Shown: in pieces, positions 13,166 to 24,800 of the stretch
Position numbering within the stretch: the stretch's first letter is position 1
Layout: each line of letters starts with the position of its first letter
Assembly (NCBI GenBank): GCA_949775045.1
Contig: OX459097.1
Coordinates: forward strand, 4,412,685-4,476,684
Source of the DNA: Metridium senile
Taxonomy: Eukaryota; Cnidaria; Anthozoa; Actiniaria; Metridiidae
Direction: 5' to 3'
Length of the DNA stretch: 64,000 nucleotides
Position numbers and translations under genes: made by a program
The notes under the pieces: generated by a model
The model's database searches: none
The model's input: only the letters and a program-made list of their open reading frames with translations
What the model was told of the DNA's origin: nothing

Positions 13166-13327
13166 TATCTGTATAAAGCCCTTGAATTGATAATGAACAG
13201 GGTAATACGCGATATAAAGCCCTAAAAGTAACAATGAAAACCGATGTAATCATGTAATAAATCGGAGATACATCCCTATGAATAACAAAGAAAACCGTGT
13301 CAAGTGTGAAATAAGAGCCGTTAAATA

Positions 13328-13629
13328 CCACAGGAAGCCCAAAACCACAAATTGATAGTGTGGGAAGCCTGTGATTAATCTGCTCAGTTCTGGGAATTCG
13401 AGGATCGAGTTGGCTCGAGTATAACTGACTGTCTGATATTGACATGTTTTAGAAAATCTCTTTCCGTAAAAACGTTAGAAAAAAACAGCTAGCAATTGTA
13501 TAATGACTTGAGCAAACAATATACCCAAATCCAACCCTGATTTGGAAGAGTAAATCGATGTGAAGTACGAGAAATCCAAATGAGTTCAGGTTCAAATCCA
13601 AGATGGCGATTTGCTTGGGCTTCCTGTGG
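13328..13629. mobile_element. MITE with CCACAGGAAGCCCAA ends
   Basis: The ends CCACAGGAAGCCCAA and TTGGGCTTCCTGTGG are exact inverted repeats flanked by TA on both sides, fitting a TA target duplication as in Tc1/mariner-type elements. The same end motif recurs singly near 31545 and 49431, so it is a family. Short frames inside have no domain. Confidence 0.65.
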
Positions 13630-13993
13630 TATTTGCGCATGCTCATGACGTAAGGTGGTCAAAACGCGACATGATACATAGATAGATAGATACATAGATA
13701 CATAGATACATAGATTGACGAAACTGTAGAACTAAAGTCGGGCCGCCTATGGCTAGCCCGACTAACTAGATACTTGTTAGTATAGTCTAAACAACTAGAG
13801 ACGTATCAACTATTCACCATGCTGTTGGGAGCTAAAGTAAGTATTGAGCATTAGGATTCAGTGTCACTATCATTTGTGCCTGATAAATGTAAACAAGCGA
13901 GTAAACTATAGTATAGGCTGACTCGGTGTTTGATATAAACGATAGGTATTAGAATGAAATTCGTAGCACAGTTAAAATGTTAACTTAACTTTG
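13630..13993. other. Unassigned stretch
   Basis: It contains a short imperfect (GATACATA)-type run at about 13676-13713. Nothing else is recognisable. Confidence 0.5.
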
Positions 13994-14033
13994 GTACGGT
14001 GGCCCACAAGTGTCACGGCAAAACTTTATTACT

Positions 14034-14180
14034 CGCGGCAAATCTTTTATTATTCACGGCAAATCTTTTGTTATTCACGGCAAATCTTTTGTTATTCACG
14101 GCAAATCTTTTATTATTCACGGCAAATCTTTTGTTATTCACGGCAAATCTTTTATTATTCACGGCAAATCTTTTATTGCT
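14034..14180. repeat. 21-bp tandem repeat, left outer arm
   Basis: Seven units of TTATTCACGGCAAATCTTTT(G/A). The period is a multiple of three, so three forward frames stay open and give repetitive peptides; these are not genes. Confidence 0.95.
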
Positions 14181-14820
14181 CATGATAATTCATTTATTTA
14201 TTCATCTTTTTTATTGTGTATTTTATATTTTTCACACTACATTTATATCATTACCACAATTTTCTCATTTCCCTTTTGCTTTTCTCATTGTCTTTTCTTT
14301 CACCATTCCTCTTCTCCCTCCCATCCCCTTAGTTCATGAGTGCCTGTTATTATATTCTTTTCATTATTCATTCTATTTTACCCATATTTTTCTTCTTCGT
14401 CAGTTTATTTTTTTTTTTTTTATCATATTTTTTTATTTCTGCTTCCTTTTATTTTTTGTTTTATATACAATGTTTTCTTCTCTTTACCGTTTATCTTTAT
14501 ATCACACCTATACCGTTTATTCCATTATCATTTTTTCTACTTATTATTGTTTTTTCGCCTGGCATTCTTTTATTATTTATATTTTATCATTCATATCATT
14601 CTTTTTTAGTTTCCCACCTTTCTTTCTTTCTCCCATTATTCTATATTCCACCATACATGCCTAATTTCTTTCTTAGTTTTTCATTTTCCATTAGTTCATT
14701 CATTTTTTAGCAGGGAGTTTTAATTTGATTTTTCTATATATTTGTTCGATTTATTACTAATGTACATTTATTATTTAAACATTTATTATAATCAAAATGT
14801 TTCTCTCCCTTTCTATTTAT
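14181..14820. other. T-rich arm segment of the foldback element
   Basis: T/C-rich, low-complexity sequence with several overlapping long frames rich in Phe, Ser, Ile and Leu. The composition explains the frames. It has no mirrored partner in the right half, so the arms are not symmetric here. Confidence 0.6.
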
Positions 14821-14857
14821 GGCGCGTTTTTCGTGTCAAAATTCGAATCTGTCATTC

Positions 14858-15185
14858 TTCAATTCAATCATTCAATGCGAACATGCAATTCTTCAATTCA
14901 AACATGCAATTCTTCAATGCGAACATGCTATTCTTCAATTCAATCATGCGATTGTTCGATGCGAACATGCAATCATTCATTCAATCGTGCTACTCTTCAA
15001 TTCAAACATGCTATTCTTCAATTCGAACATGCCATTCTTCAATTCAAACATGCTATTCTTCAATGCAAACATGCTATTCTTCAATCCAAACATGCTATTC
15101 TTCAATTCAAACATGCTATTCTTCAATGCAAACATGCAATTCTTCAATGCTAATATGCTATTCTTCAATTCAAACATGCGATCCT
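14858..15185. repeat. 21-bp tandem repeat, left inner arm
   Basis: About 15 units of CTTCAATTCAAACATGCTAT with alternate versions (GCGAACATG, GCAAACATG). Frames on both strands stay open and read as NSNMLFF-like or FELKNSM-like repeats; they are repeat translations, not a protein gene. Confidence 0.95.
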
Positions 15186-16276
15186 GTCTTTATGCGTCAT
15201 TTCGTCATGCGGCTCGGTCGTTCTTCGCTTTCGTCGTTATGCATCACTTTGTCATGCGCTCGGTCGTTCGTCGATTTCGTCGTTATGCATCACTTCGTCA
15301 TGCGGCTTGGTCGTTTTGCGACTTGGTGTTATTCGATTTTGTCGTTCTTCGTTGACTCGGATCTAGCCCGTCCAAACAGCCACGCAGAGACTGGTGCAGA
15401 TATAATACGATACATCCAGAACCGGTGAAGAGGTACTATTAGGTGATTCATATGGAATTATATGTTATTTATTCTATTACTACTGCATATGCAATCTACA
15501 CAAATCAAAATTTCTTTTTAAAACAATTTATTTATTGTAGAACATAGCTCAGACCGCTTAGAAGCACGTGGGTGAGATCGCGGAGTCAGCCACATTTACA
15601 TTAGAGCTTATGGAAGTTTAAGGTACTAGGACTGTCTAAGAACGAAAAAAAATATTAAAATGTTTGTTGATCTCAGCGATAAGTCAACATTCCAAAGTCC
15701 TCATGTTTCACTTTTAGTAAAGCGCATGCGTCTAGGCGTTGCTACGGATGACGTAGTTTGTTTTGTCCGAAAGCTCACGAATGCTGAAAGAACACGTGTA
15801 CGAGTGTTTTCCGAGGTTTTTTTATTAGTTTCCGTGATCAATTCGTAGTGAAATCGGCCTCAATGATGTTAATTGACTCATCGCTGAGATCTTATGCCGT
15901 CTAAACAGGGCCTAAATCTCCACTTCAAGTCTTATGAATTTGTTATTTTGTAGATGTTACTATTGAAATAGGCGAAGGAGGTGTTTAAAGCAAGAAATTT
16001 CACTGAAAGCACATGTAATTCGTGACGCGTGACTGTCGTGAACGCCATTTGTGTTTGTCAACACTTAGCCCAGAAAGGTCAAATCGTTCAACTTTTCTCG
16101 TGTTTCAATCAAAAAAGCTTCCTAATAGATACAAAGTTTAAGGCTTTGCTATTTCGCATTATGCTAAAGTATGGCCGTAAAACCATGAAAAATTCGTTAA
16201 TCTATACCAAAAGAAATTAGAGATCAACAAACATTTTAAAACAGACCTTAAACTTCCATAAGTTCTTATGTAAATG

Positions 16277-16339
16277 TAGCCTGCGTTACATCCGGAATTT
16301 TCTTCGTAAAGAAGAACATTCCGGATGTAACGCAGGCCA
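16277..16339. mobile_element. 63-bp micro-hairpin with 9-bp target duplication
   Basis: TAGCCTGCGTTACATCCGGA folds onto its complement TCCGGATGTAACGCAGGCCA across a loop of about 20 bp. ATGTAAATG flanks it directly on both sides (16268-16276 and 16340-16348). The mirrored left arm of the foldback element (about 15590) lacks the hairpin, so it is an insertion. It shares the TAG(G/C)CT start and 9-bp duplication with 38422-38517 and 49154-49226. Confidence 0.85.
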
Positions 16340-16744
16340 ATGTAAATGTGGCTGACTCGGCGATCATCCACGTGCTTCTAAGTGGTCTGAGCAGTATGTT
16401 CTACAATAAATAGTATAAATAACATATAATTCCATGACTCATCTAATATTACCAAGAGAAAATACGAATTACAGCCAACAGTTTAACTTGTGAACTCTTC
16501 ACCAGCTCTGGATGAATCGTATTATATCTGCACCAGTTTCTGCGTGGCTGTTTTGGACGGGCTAGAGCCGAGTCTCCGAAGAACGACAAAATCGAATAAC
16601 ACCAAGTCGCATAACGACCAAGCCGCATGACAAAGTGATGCATAACGACGATATCGACGAACGACCGAGCGCATGACAAAGTGATGCATAACGACGAAAG
16701 CGAAGAACGACCGAGCCGCATGACGAAATGACGCATAACGACAG

Positions 16745-17150
16745 GATTGCATGTTTGAATTGAAGAATAGCATATTTGCATTGAAGAATTGCATGTTCGC
16801 ATTGAAGAATAGCATGTTTGAATTGAAGAATAGTATGTTTGAATTGAAGAATAGCATGTTTGAATTGAAGAATGGCATGTTCGAATTGAAGAATAGCATG
16901 TTTGAATCGAAGAATGGCATGTTCGAATTGAAGAATAGCATGTTTGAATTGAAGAATAGCACGATTGAATAAATGATTGCATGTTCGCATCGAACAATCG
17001 CATGTTCTTATCGAAGAATAACATATTCGCATTGAAGAATTGCATATTTGAATTGAAGAATCGCATGATTGAATTGAAGAATAGCATGTTCGCATTGAAG
17101 AATTGCATGTTTGAATTGAAGAATTGCATGTTCGCATTGAATGATTGAAT
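16745..17150. repeat. 21-bp tandem repeat, right inner arm (inverted copy)
   Basis: The reverse complement of the array at 14858-15185, with about 19 units of ATGTTTGAATTGAAGAATAG type. It has more units than the left arm, so the two arms have changed length independently. Confidence 0.95.
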
Positions 17151-17825
17151 TGAAGAATGACAGATTCGAATTTTGACACGAAAAACGCGCCATATCTATT
17201 TACATTACTCGTTTTATTATATATTTAATTCCACATTTATATTTTCCATTTTTTCATCCTTGTTCTTAATGTTTCAGATATTCTTTCACATATTAACGTC
17301 CCACACTCTCTACGCCCAGGTCAATGCTTATCAGTTCATCGCTTTTACAAATAATTGACATTATAGCGTTTCTTAGTTCTTGCGAATCGAACTCCACAAT
17401 GTTTCATTGAAGTTTATACATCTTTAGCTTTGTTTTAGTGTGCTAGTTAGACCCATGTCCATCTTGTGATGCGTTCTGAAATGTGGAAAATTCAGTTCTT
17501 CATATCCGTATCCTCTACTGATAAAAACAAAGATTCGAGCCGTGATCTACTTCATCCGCCATCTTAAATCAGGGTCGGAATGGGGGTTTTAAACAGTTAT
17601 TAAAATAACTGTTAACTGAGAAACGGCTAAAAAATCAACTGTTTACTGAGAATTCAGTGTCTTTTTAGGATAACTGATAGCTGATATTTCTTTGTTTTTA
17701 ATTCAGTAATAAATTTGAAAATAAAAATTTCTTTGTTTTTGATTTATTACTGAGAAAACTGCTAAAATTTAGCTGTTATTAAACTGATATTGCCCAGGAT
17801 ATTGAGACCCTGTTAAATTTTTAAT

Positions 17826-17965
17826 AAGTTTTGCCGTGAGTAATAAAAGTTTTGCCGTCAGAAATAAAAGATTTGCCGTGAATAGCAAAAGATTTGCCGT
17901 GAATAATAAAAGATTTGCCGTGAATAATAAAAGATTAGCCGTGAGTAATAAAGTTTTGCCGTGAC
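17826..17965. repeat. 21-bp tandem repeat, right outer arm (inverted copy)
   Basis: Reverse complement of the array at 14034-14180, with about six units of AAAAGATTTGCCGTGAATAA. Confidence 0.93.
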
Positions 17966-17983
17966 ACTTGTGGGCCACCGTAC

Positions 17984-18544
17984 TTTGCTGACGTTTTGAG
18001 ATTTAGCCCTTCGCTGGAGAAAAAGTTGTTTTTGTGAATATTGTGTAAAATCCATACTTCAAATGAAGCTTCATTTTACAAATAGGCCTTCGATCGATTA
18101 AAAAAAATCACAGAATTTAGTAAAAATTAGGTTTTAGAGAGTAAAGAATTTCGATAACTAATATCTAAATTAGGCAAACAGTTTCTACTTTCCGCATGCA
18201 TTCGTGTATAGGCTAGTTTTAATGCATCTATTTGGCTGGTCAGTTCTGACGAAACATGTCTTGTGTCACCACACCGTATGTGTTACCCGGGGTCATTTGA
18301 AAATTCTACTACATGAATGTTCATGTCGAGTGTATTATGTATTTTACTCTTCGTTGATAATCTAGGACAGAGACAGTACAATACAGGATATTTGTCTAAA
18401 TCTAAAACATCATCATGGGCGTTGCCTTATAACATCTTTTGAACAGTATTTTATTGTCTTCCAGTACCTAACATTGGTTGGCGCTGTCTATTTTTGTTGG
18501 ATGCAAAGAGCTTTTTCAGGTATATAAGTAATCACGGTTTCGCT
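17984..18544. other. Unassigned stretch upstream of the Ig/CCP gene exons
   Basis: No exon could be recognised. Earlier exons of the gene whose first visible exon is at 18770 could lie here or further upstream, but none is supported. Confidence 0.5.
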
Positions 18545-18735
18545 CTTCTCTTCCCTTCTCTTCCCTTCTCTTCCCTTCTCTTCCCTTCTCTTCCCTTCTC
18601 TTCCCTTCTCTTCCCTTCTCTTCCCTTCTCTTCCCTTCTCTTCCCTTCTCTTCCCTTCTCTTCCCTTCTCTTCCCTTCTCTTCTCTTCTCTTCTCTTCTC
18701 TTCTCTTCTCTTCTCTTCTCTTCTCTTCTCTTCTC
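18545..18735. repeat. CTTCTCTTCC / CTTCT pyrimidine repeat
   Basis: A pure pyrimidine tract, first a 10-bp unit, then a 5-bp CTTCT unit, ending about 35 bp before the splice acceptor at 18769. It may act as an extreme polypyrimidine tract. Both strands give long false frames (LPFSSLLFPS; REEKGREGKR). Confidence 0.97.
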
Positions 18736-18769
18736 ATCTCCTTAACTATTTTTTTTATTATATATTCAG

Positions 18770-18898
18770 TTTCCAATCCTTCGTTTGACACTATTCTGGA
18801 CACTAAGATAACATTGAGGGAACTACTTCGTACCTACATAAAGGCAAAGTACCCGTCTGTTAAGAGTACAATCCTAGATGAAAACAACAATTATAAAC
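18770..18898 (+). CDS. Exon of unknown module (phase 1-1)
   Basis: Acceptor TATATTCAG and donor GTGAGT bound 129 nt that stay open only in the frame reading SNPSFDTILDTKITLRELL and on to a Lys/Asn-rich end. The module is not recognised. A broken duplicate lies at 31167-31285, and conservation between them covers the exon and its acceptor side, which supports the exon call. Confidence 0.6.
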
Positions 18899-21800
18899 GT
18901 GAGTTTGTTAGTATTTTCAAAATTGAAAACTAACCATAAATTAGTCTTAACAGTGGTGGCAAAACTATATTCATGAAATAAAATAAGGTATTTAGTTTCA
19001 TTTCATGGTTTTAGTCTTTCCACTCTTACTATATTCCACATGTTTTATGACGATATTTTGACAAAACGATCATACTGTTTGATATTGCCCTTCTAGCAAT
19101 TGTATGTGGTAGACCCAAACCTGTCCCACACGCGTCGTTCACTGGTCCGACATTTACCTACAGGAGTAGAATAAGGTACACTTGTGACAAGGGCTACAAG
19201 ATGGAAGGAAACAGATGGAGAACCTGTAAACACTCTTGTCTTGTCTTGTCTTGTCTTCTACATACCATATACGTATTTCGAGAGTGTTCAAGAGAGTAAT
19301 TACAGCATATTCCAGAAACAGTCTTTTTTCTGAACACAGTCTATTAATAAAAAATATATAACTTTATGCTTTATGGTTCTTGTACGTCTAGCCTCTTTTT
19401 CACGTTGGATCACGTTGGAAAAGTTTATTTATAATTGTTGTATATTAAGTTTACTACATAGAGTACAAACACTAAAACTGGTATGCAACATAATTAGTGC
19501 TAAATTATACTAGTGTTTTCAAGAGTACAATTATACTAAATATATTATTCCAGAGGGGGACATTGGGGTTTGCGGTATTGCGGTATTGGCCATTTTTTAA
19601 TGCGGTAAAAGGAATAAATTTTTGCGTTAATGCGGGATTTTGGATACCTGCGTTATGCGATATTTATCCTTTTTTAAAGAGGCATTTCGGTGAAATAAGC
19701 AAAATCTAGCGGTAATGCGGGATTTAGAATTCCTGCGCTATGCGATATTAACGGTTTTTGTTTTTGTATTTTTTTGGCCGTACGTATATGGATGGTGAAA
19801 AAACCGAAAACGTTTAATGACCTTTGATTTTAGTTAAAAGTTGTGCGGTATGCGGGATTTGCAGTAATGCGGGATTTTTAAAGAATTTTTGCGGTATTGC
19901 GGGATTTAAACACCCCCCATCCTTTGTTTTCAAGAGTACAAACACTAAAAGCATGCAACATAATTATTACTAAATTATACTAAATATATATCCATTGTTT
20001 TCTAGAGTATAAACACTAAAAGCATGCAACATAATCAGCACCAAATTATACTAAATATATAACCATTATTTTCTAGAGTATAAACACTAAAAGCATGCAA
20101 CATAATTATTACTAAATTATACTAAATATATATCCATTGTTTTCTAGAGTACAAACACTAAAAGCATGCAACATAATTAGCACTAAATTATACTAAATAT
20201 ATATCCATTGTTTTCTAGAGTACAAACACTAAAAGCATGCAACACAATTAGCACTAAATTATACTAAATATATATCCATTATTTTCTAGAGTACAAACAC
20301 TAAAAGCATGCAACATAATTAGCACTAAATTATACTAAATATATATCCATTGTTTTCTAGAGTATAAACACTAAAAGCATGCAACATAATCAGCACCAAA
20401 TTATACTAAATATATATCCATTATTTTCTAGAGTATAAACACTAAAAGCATGCAACATAATCAGCACCAAATTATACTAAATATATATCCATTATTTTCT
20501 AGAGTACAAACACTAAAAGCATGCAACATAATTAGTACTAAATTATACTAAATATATATTGTCACGATCGGACCCAGGCTCCCCTCGACCCCCCAGTCTC
20601 TTAAGTCTTCCCCACAAAAGAATAAGTACAAGGTATAATTAAACAAATGGTATTTAATATGAAGACTAAACTTATGAACGGTAAATAGTAAGTAAATAGT
20701 AAATATAATAGTAAATGATAATAATTATGAACGGTAAATAGTAAGTAAATAGTAAATATAATAGTAAATGAATAGTAAATGATAATAATTATGAACGGTA
20801 AATAGTAAGTAAATAGTAAATATAATAGTAAATGAATAGTAAATGATAATAGTAAGTATTTATTTTACAAATGAGATACTTAAGTTCTGTGTTTGCCGTT
20901 GTTTGACGCTGTTCGTTCGTGTTTTGCTGTTTAACGCTGTTCGCTCGTGTTTCTTGTGCTTTTTGATGTTGGGCACAGTGTTGAGTTGTTTTGGGCTTTT
21001 GTTAACCTTCGCTTCTCTCCAGCGAAGTCTTCAGTTGGTGTTAATGATCTTTTCTGTTTAAGTAATCGTTTCTGTTTAAGTAATCTTTTCTGTTCAAGTA
21101 ATCTTTGCTGTTTAAATAATCTTTGCTGTTTCGAGGGACCCTGAGTGTGTCTGCTCCTCTTCTATCGACAACATTTAGGGACTCTGAACGGGTCTGCTCC
21201 TAAAGTTTCTTGTTTGCTACGCTTTTAAACTCTTCTCAACGACGGGAACACTTCTCTTCTCTGAACACACGCTTTGTTGAACGGCGTAGGGCGTATTTAT
21301 ACGTCAACGGCGCATAATTATGTTACATTTTCACGAGTTATAAACATGAGATTACATAATCGGACAATACTAAATATACTAATGCAAAAGTTCCTAATGA
21401 ACTGGACAAAAGTACTTATGAATACTAAGAGACTATAAATAAAGCTATAACAATCAACGATGAAACAAATAACTTAAGGAATATTCATGACATATATCCA
21501 TTATTTTCTAGAGTACAAACACTAAAAGCATGCAACATAATTAGCACTAAATTATACTAAATATATATCCATCCGTTCCAAAAAGCGAGATGACGATGCA
21601 ACCACGGACAGGAGTCAAGCCAGTCAACCAACTAGGAATGTAGTGATTTTACCGTATATCCGTGGGACATCTGAGAAATTACAAAGAGTTCTTAAGCAGC
21701 ATAATTTACAAGTAGCACACCGGCCTATGGTCAATATTAACAACATGTTCCCGCGCCCAAAGCAAACTAGAGATCGCTTATGCAAGAAAGGCGTGGTATA

Positions 21801-24800
21801 TAAACTGCCATAATTGCGATTTTGCATATTACGGCCAGACAGAAGCTTGGTACTCATTAAAAGACCGGCCCAAGTCAAAAAATGACAGTATCAAGATTCC
21901 AGAAATATATCGAACTCTCATGAATGATCCGAGCGCGAGCACCGGCGCGTGCCACAACAACAACCGCCATTACTGATGAAGGTCCGTGGTAATGGACCGA
22001 AACGTCTATTCTTCTAAAGTTTTTTAAGTCAGAGACAAACGTAAAATTTGATAATAAATATATATCCATTGTTTTCATGAGTACAAACACTAAAGGCATG
22101 CAACATAATTAGCACAAGATTATAATAATTGTATTATTTCCATTGTTTTCTATAGTACAAACCTTAGGCGTCGTCTACACGAATCTGATCCGGCTGAAAC
22201 CGCATAGAAATATTTGCGTCCACACGAATCCGCGTATCCGGAAGATTCAAGTAAAAGTATGCGGTTTCGGTGACCGGATTCACTGGATTCGTGTGTACGA
22301 TAGGCCGATTCGCATCAAAAAGTATGCGGTTTCAAAAGTATCCGGATCCGTGTAAACGGGGTCTTAGGCCTCGTCTACATGAATCCGATCCGGCTGAAAC
22401 CGCATAGAAATATTTGCGTCCACACGAATCCGCGTATCCGGAGGATTCAAGTAAAAGTATGCGGTTTCGGTGACCGGATTCACTGGATTCGTGTGTACGA
22501 TAGGCCGATTCGCATCAAAAAGTATGCGGTTTCAAAAGTATCTGGATCCGTGTAAACGGGGTCTTAGGCCTCGTCTACACGAATCCGATCCGGCTGAAAC
22601 CGCATAGAAATATTTGCGTCCACACCAATCCGCGTATCCGGAGGATTCAAGTAAAAGTATGCGGTTTCGGTGACCGGATTCACTGGATTCGTGTGGACGA
22701 TAGGCCGATTCGCATCAAAAAGTATGCGGTTTCAAAAGTATCCGGATCCGTGTAAACGGGGTCTTAGGCCTCGTCTACATGAATCCGATCCGGCTGAAAC
22801 CGCATAGAAATATTTGCGTCCACACGAATCCGCGTATCCGGAGGATTCAAGTAAAAGTATGCGGTTTCGGTGACCGGATTCACTGGATTCGTGTGTACGA
22901 TAGGCCGATTCGCATCAAAAAGTATGCGGTTTCAAAAGTATCTGGATCCGTGTAAACGGGGTCTTAGGCCTCGTCTACACGAATCCGATCCGGCTGAAAC
23001 CGCATAGAAATATTTGCGTCCACACGAATCCGCGTATCTGGAGGATTCAAGTAAAAGTATGCGGTTTCGGTGACCGGATTCACTGGATTCGTGTGTACGA
23101 TAGGCCGATTCGCATCAAAATGTATGCGGTTTCAAAAGTATCCGGATCCGTGTAAACGGGGTCTTAGGCCTCGTCTACATGAATCCGATCCGGCTGAAAC
23201 CGCATAGAAATATTTGCGTCCACACGAATCCGCGTATCCGGAGGATTCAAGTAAAAGTATGCGGTTTCGGTGACCGGATTCACTGGATTCGTGTGTACGA
23301 TAGGCCGATTCGCATCAAAAAGTATGCGGTTTCAAAAGTATCCGGATCCGTGTAAACGGGGTCTTAGGCCTCGTCTACATGAATCCGATCCGGCTGAAAC
23401 CGCATAGAAATATTTGCGTCCACACGAATCCGCGTATCCGGAGGATTCAAGTAAAAGTATGCGGTTTCGGTGACCGGATTCACTGGATTCGTGTGTACGA
23501 TAGGCCGATTCGCATCAAAAAGTATGCGGTTTCAAAAGTATCTGGATCCGTGTAAACGGGGTCTTAGGCCTCGTCTACACGAATCCGATCCGGCTGAAAC
23601 CGCATAGAAATATTTGCGTCCACACCAATCCGCGTATCCGGAGGATTCAAGTAAAAGTATGCGGTTTCGGTGACCGGATTCACTGGATTCGTGTGGACGA
23701 TAGGCCGATTCGCATCAAAAAGTATGCGGTTTCAAAAGTATCCGGATCCGTGTAAACGGGGTCTTAGGCCTCGTCTACATGAATCCGATCCGGCTGAAAC
23801 CGCATAGAAATATTTGCGTCCACACGAATCCGCGTATCCGGAGGATTCAAGTAAAAGTATGCGGTTTCGGTGACCGGATTCACTGGATTCGTGTGTACGA
23901 TAGGCCGATTCGCATCAAAAAGTATGCGGTTTCAAAAGTATCTGGATCCGTGTAAACGGGGTCTTAGGCCTCGTCTACACGAATCCGATCCGGCTGAAAC
24001 CGCATAGAAATATTTGCGTCCACACGAATCCGCGTATCTGGAGGATTCAAGTAAAAGTATGCGGTTTCGGTGACCGGATTCACTGGATTCGTGTGTACGA
24101 TAGGCCGATTCGCATCAAAATGTATGCGGTTTCAAAAGTATCCGGATCCGTGTAAACGGGGTCTTAGGCCTCGTCTACATGAATCCGATCCGGCTGAAAC
24201 CGCATAGAAATATTTGCGTCCACACGAATCCGCGTATCCGGAGGATTCAAGTAAAAGTATGCGGTTTCGGTGACCGGATTCACTGGATTCGTGTGTACGA
24301 TAGGCCGATTCGCATCAAAAAGTATGCGGTTTCAAAAGTATCTGGATCCGTGTAAACGGGGTCTTAGGCCTCGTCTACACGAATCCGATCCGGCTGAAAC
24401 CGCATAGAAATATTTGCGTCCACACGAATCCGCGTATCTGGAGGATTCAAGTAAAAGTATGCGGTTTCGGTGACCGGATTCACTGGATTCGTGTGTACGA
24501 TAGGCCGATTCGCATCAAAATGTATGCGGTTTCAAAAGTATCCGGATCCGTGTAAACGGGGTCTTAGGCCTCGTCTACATGAATCCGATCCGGCTGAAAC
24601 CGCATAGAAATATTTGCGTCCACACGAATCCGCGTATCCGGAGGATTCAAGTAAAAGTATGCGGTTTCGGTGACCGGATTCACTGGATTCGTGTGTACGA
24701 TAGGCCGATTCGCATCAAAAAGTATGCGGTTTCAAAAGTATCTGGATCCGTGTAAACGGGGTCTTAGGCCTCGTCTACACGAATCCGATCCGGCTGAAAC

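Larger units (their letters stand above)
13994..17983. mobile_element. 4-kb foldback element with tandem-repeat arms
   Basis: The left end GTACGGTGGCCCACAAGTGT is exactly mirrored at the right end (to 17983), and TTTG flanks both sides (13990-13993 and 17984-17987) as a possible 4-bp target duplication. Inside each end lies a tandem array (ACGGCAAATCTTTT type). Further in, a second palindrome (about 14821-17190) has long arms made of TTCAATTCAAACATGC-type repeats and of a GTCATGCGGCTCGGTCG-type block, around a centre of about 550 bp (15673-16220). Long inverted repeats built from direct repeats are the hallmark of foldback elements. No transposase is recognisable; the long frames are translations of the repeats. 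Confidence 0.75.

Noticed and set aside
13991..17193. Repetitive proteins on both strands in the foldback element
   Set aside because: The 21-bp tandem period keeps several frames open at once; no domain or start context supports a gene.
18494..18803. Leu/Ser/Phe-rich and Arg/Glu/Lys-rich frames over the CTTCT tract
   Set aside because: Pure pyrimidine repeat; both strands are open for compositional reasons.
19930..20559. CRISPR-like array
   Set aside because: Units are contiguous 71-bp repeats without unique spacers, in an animal genome.
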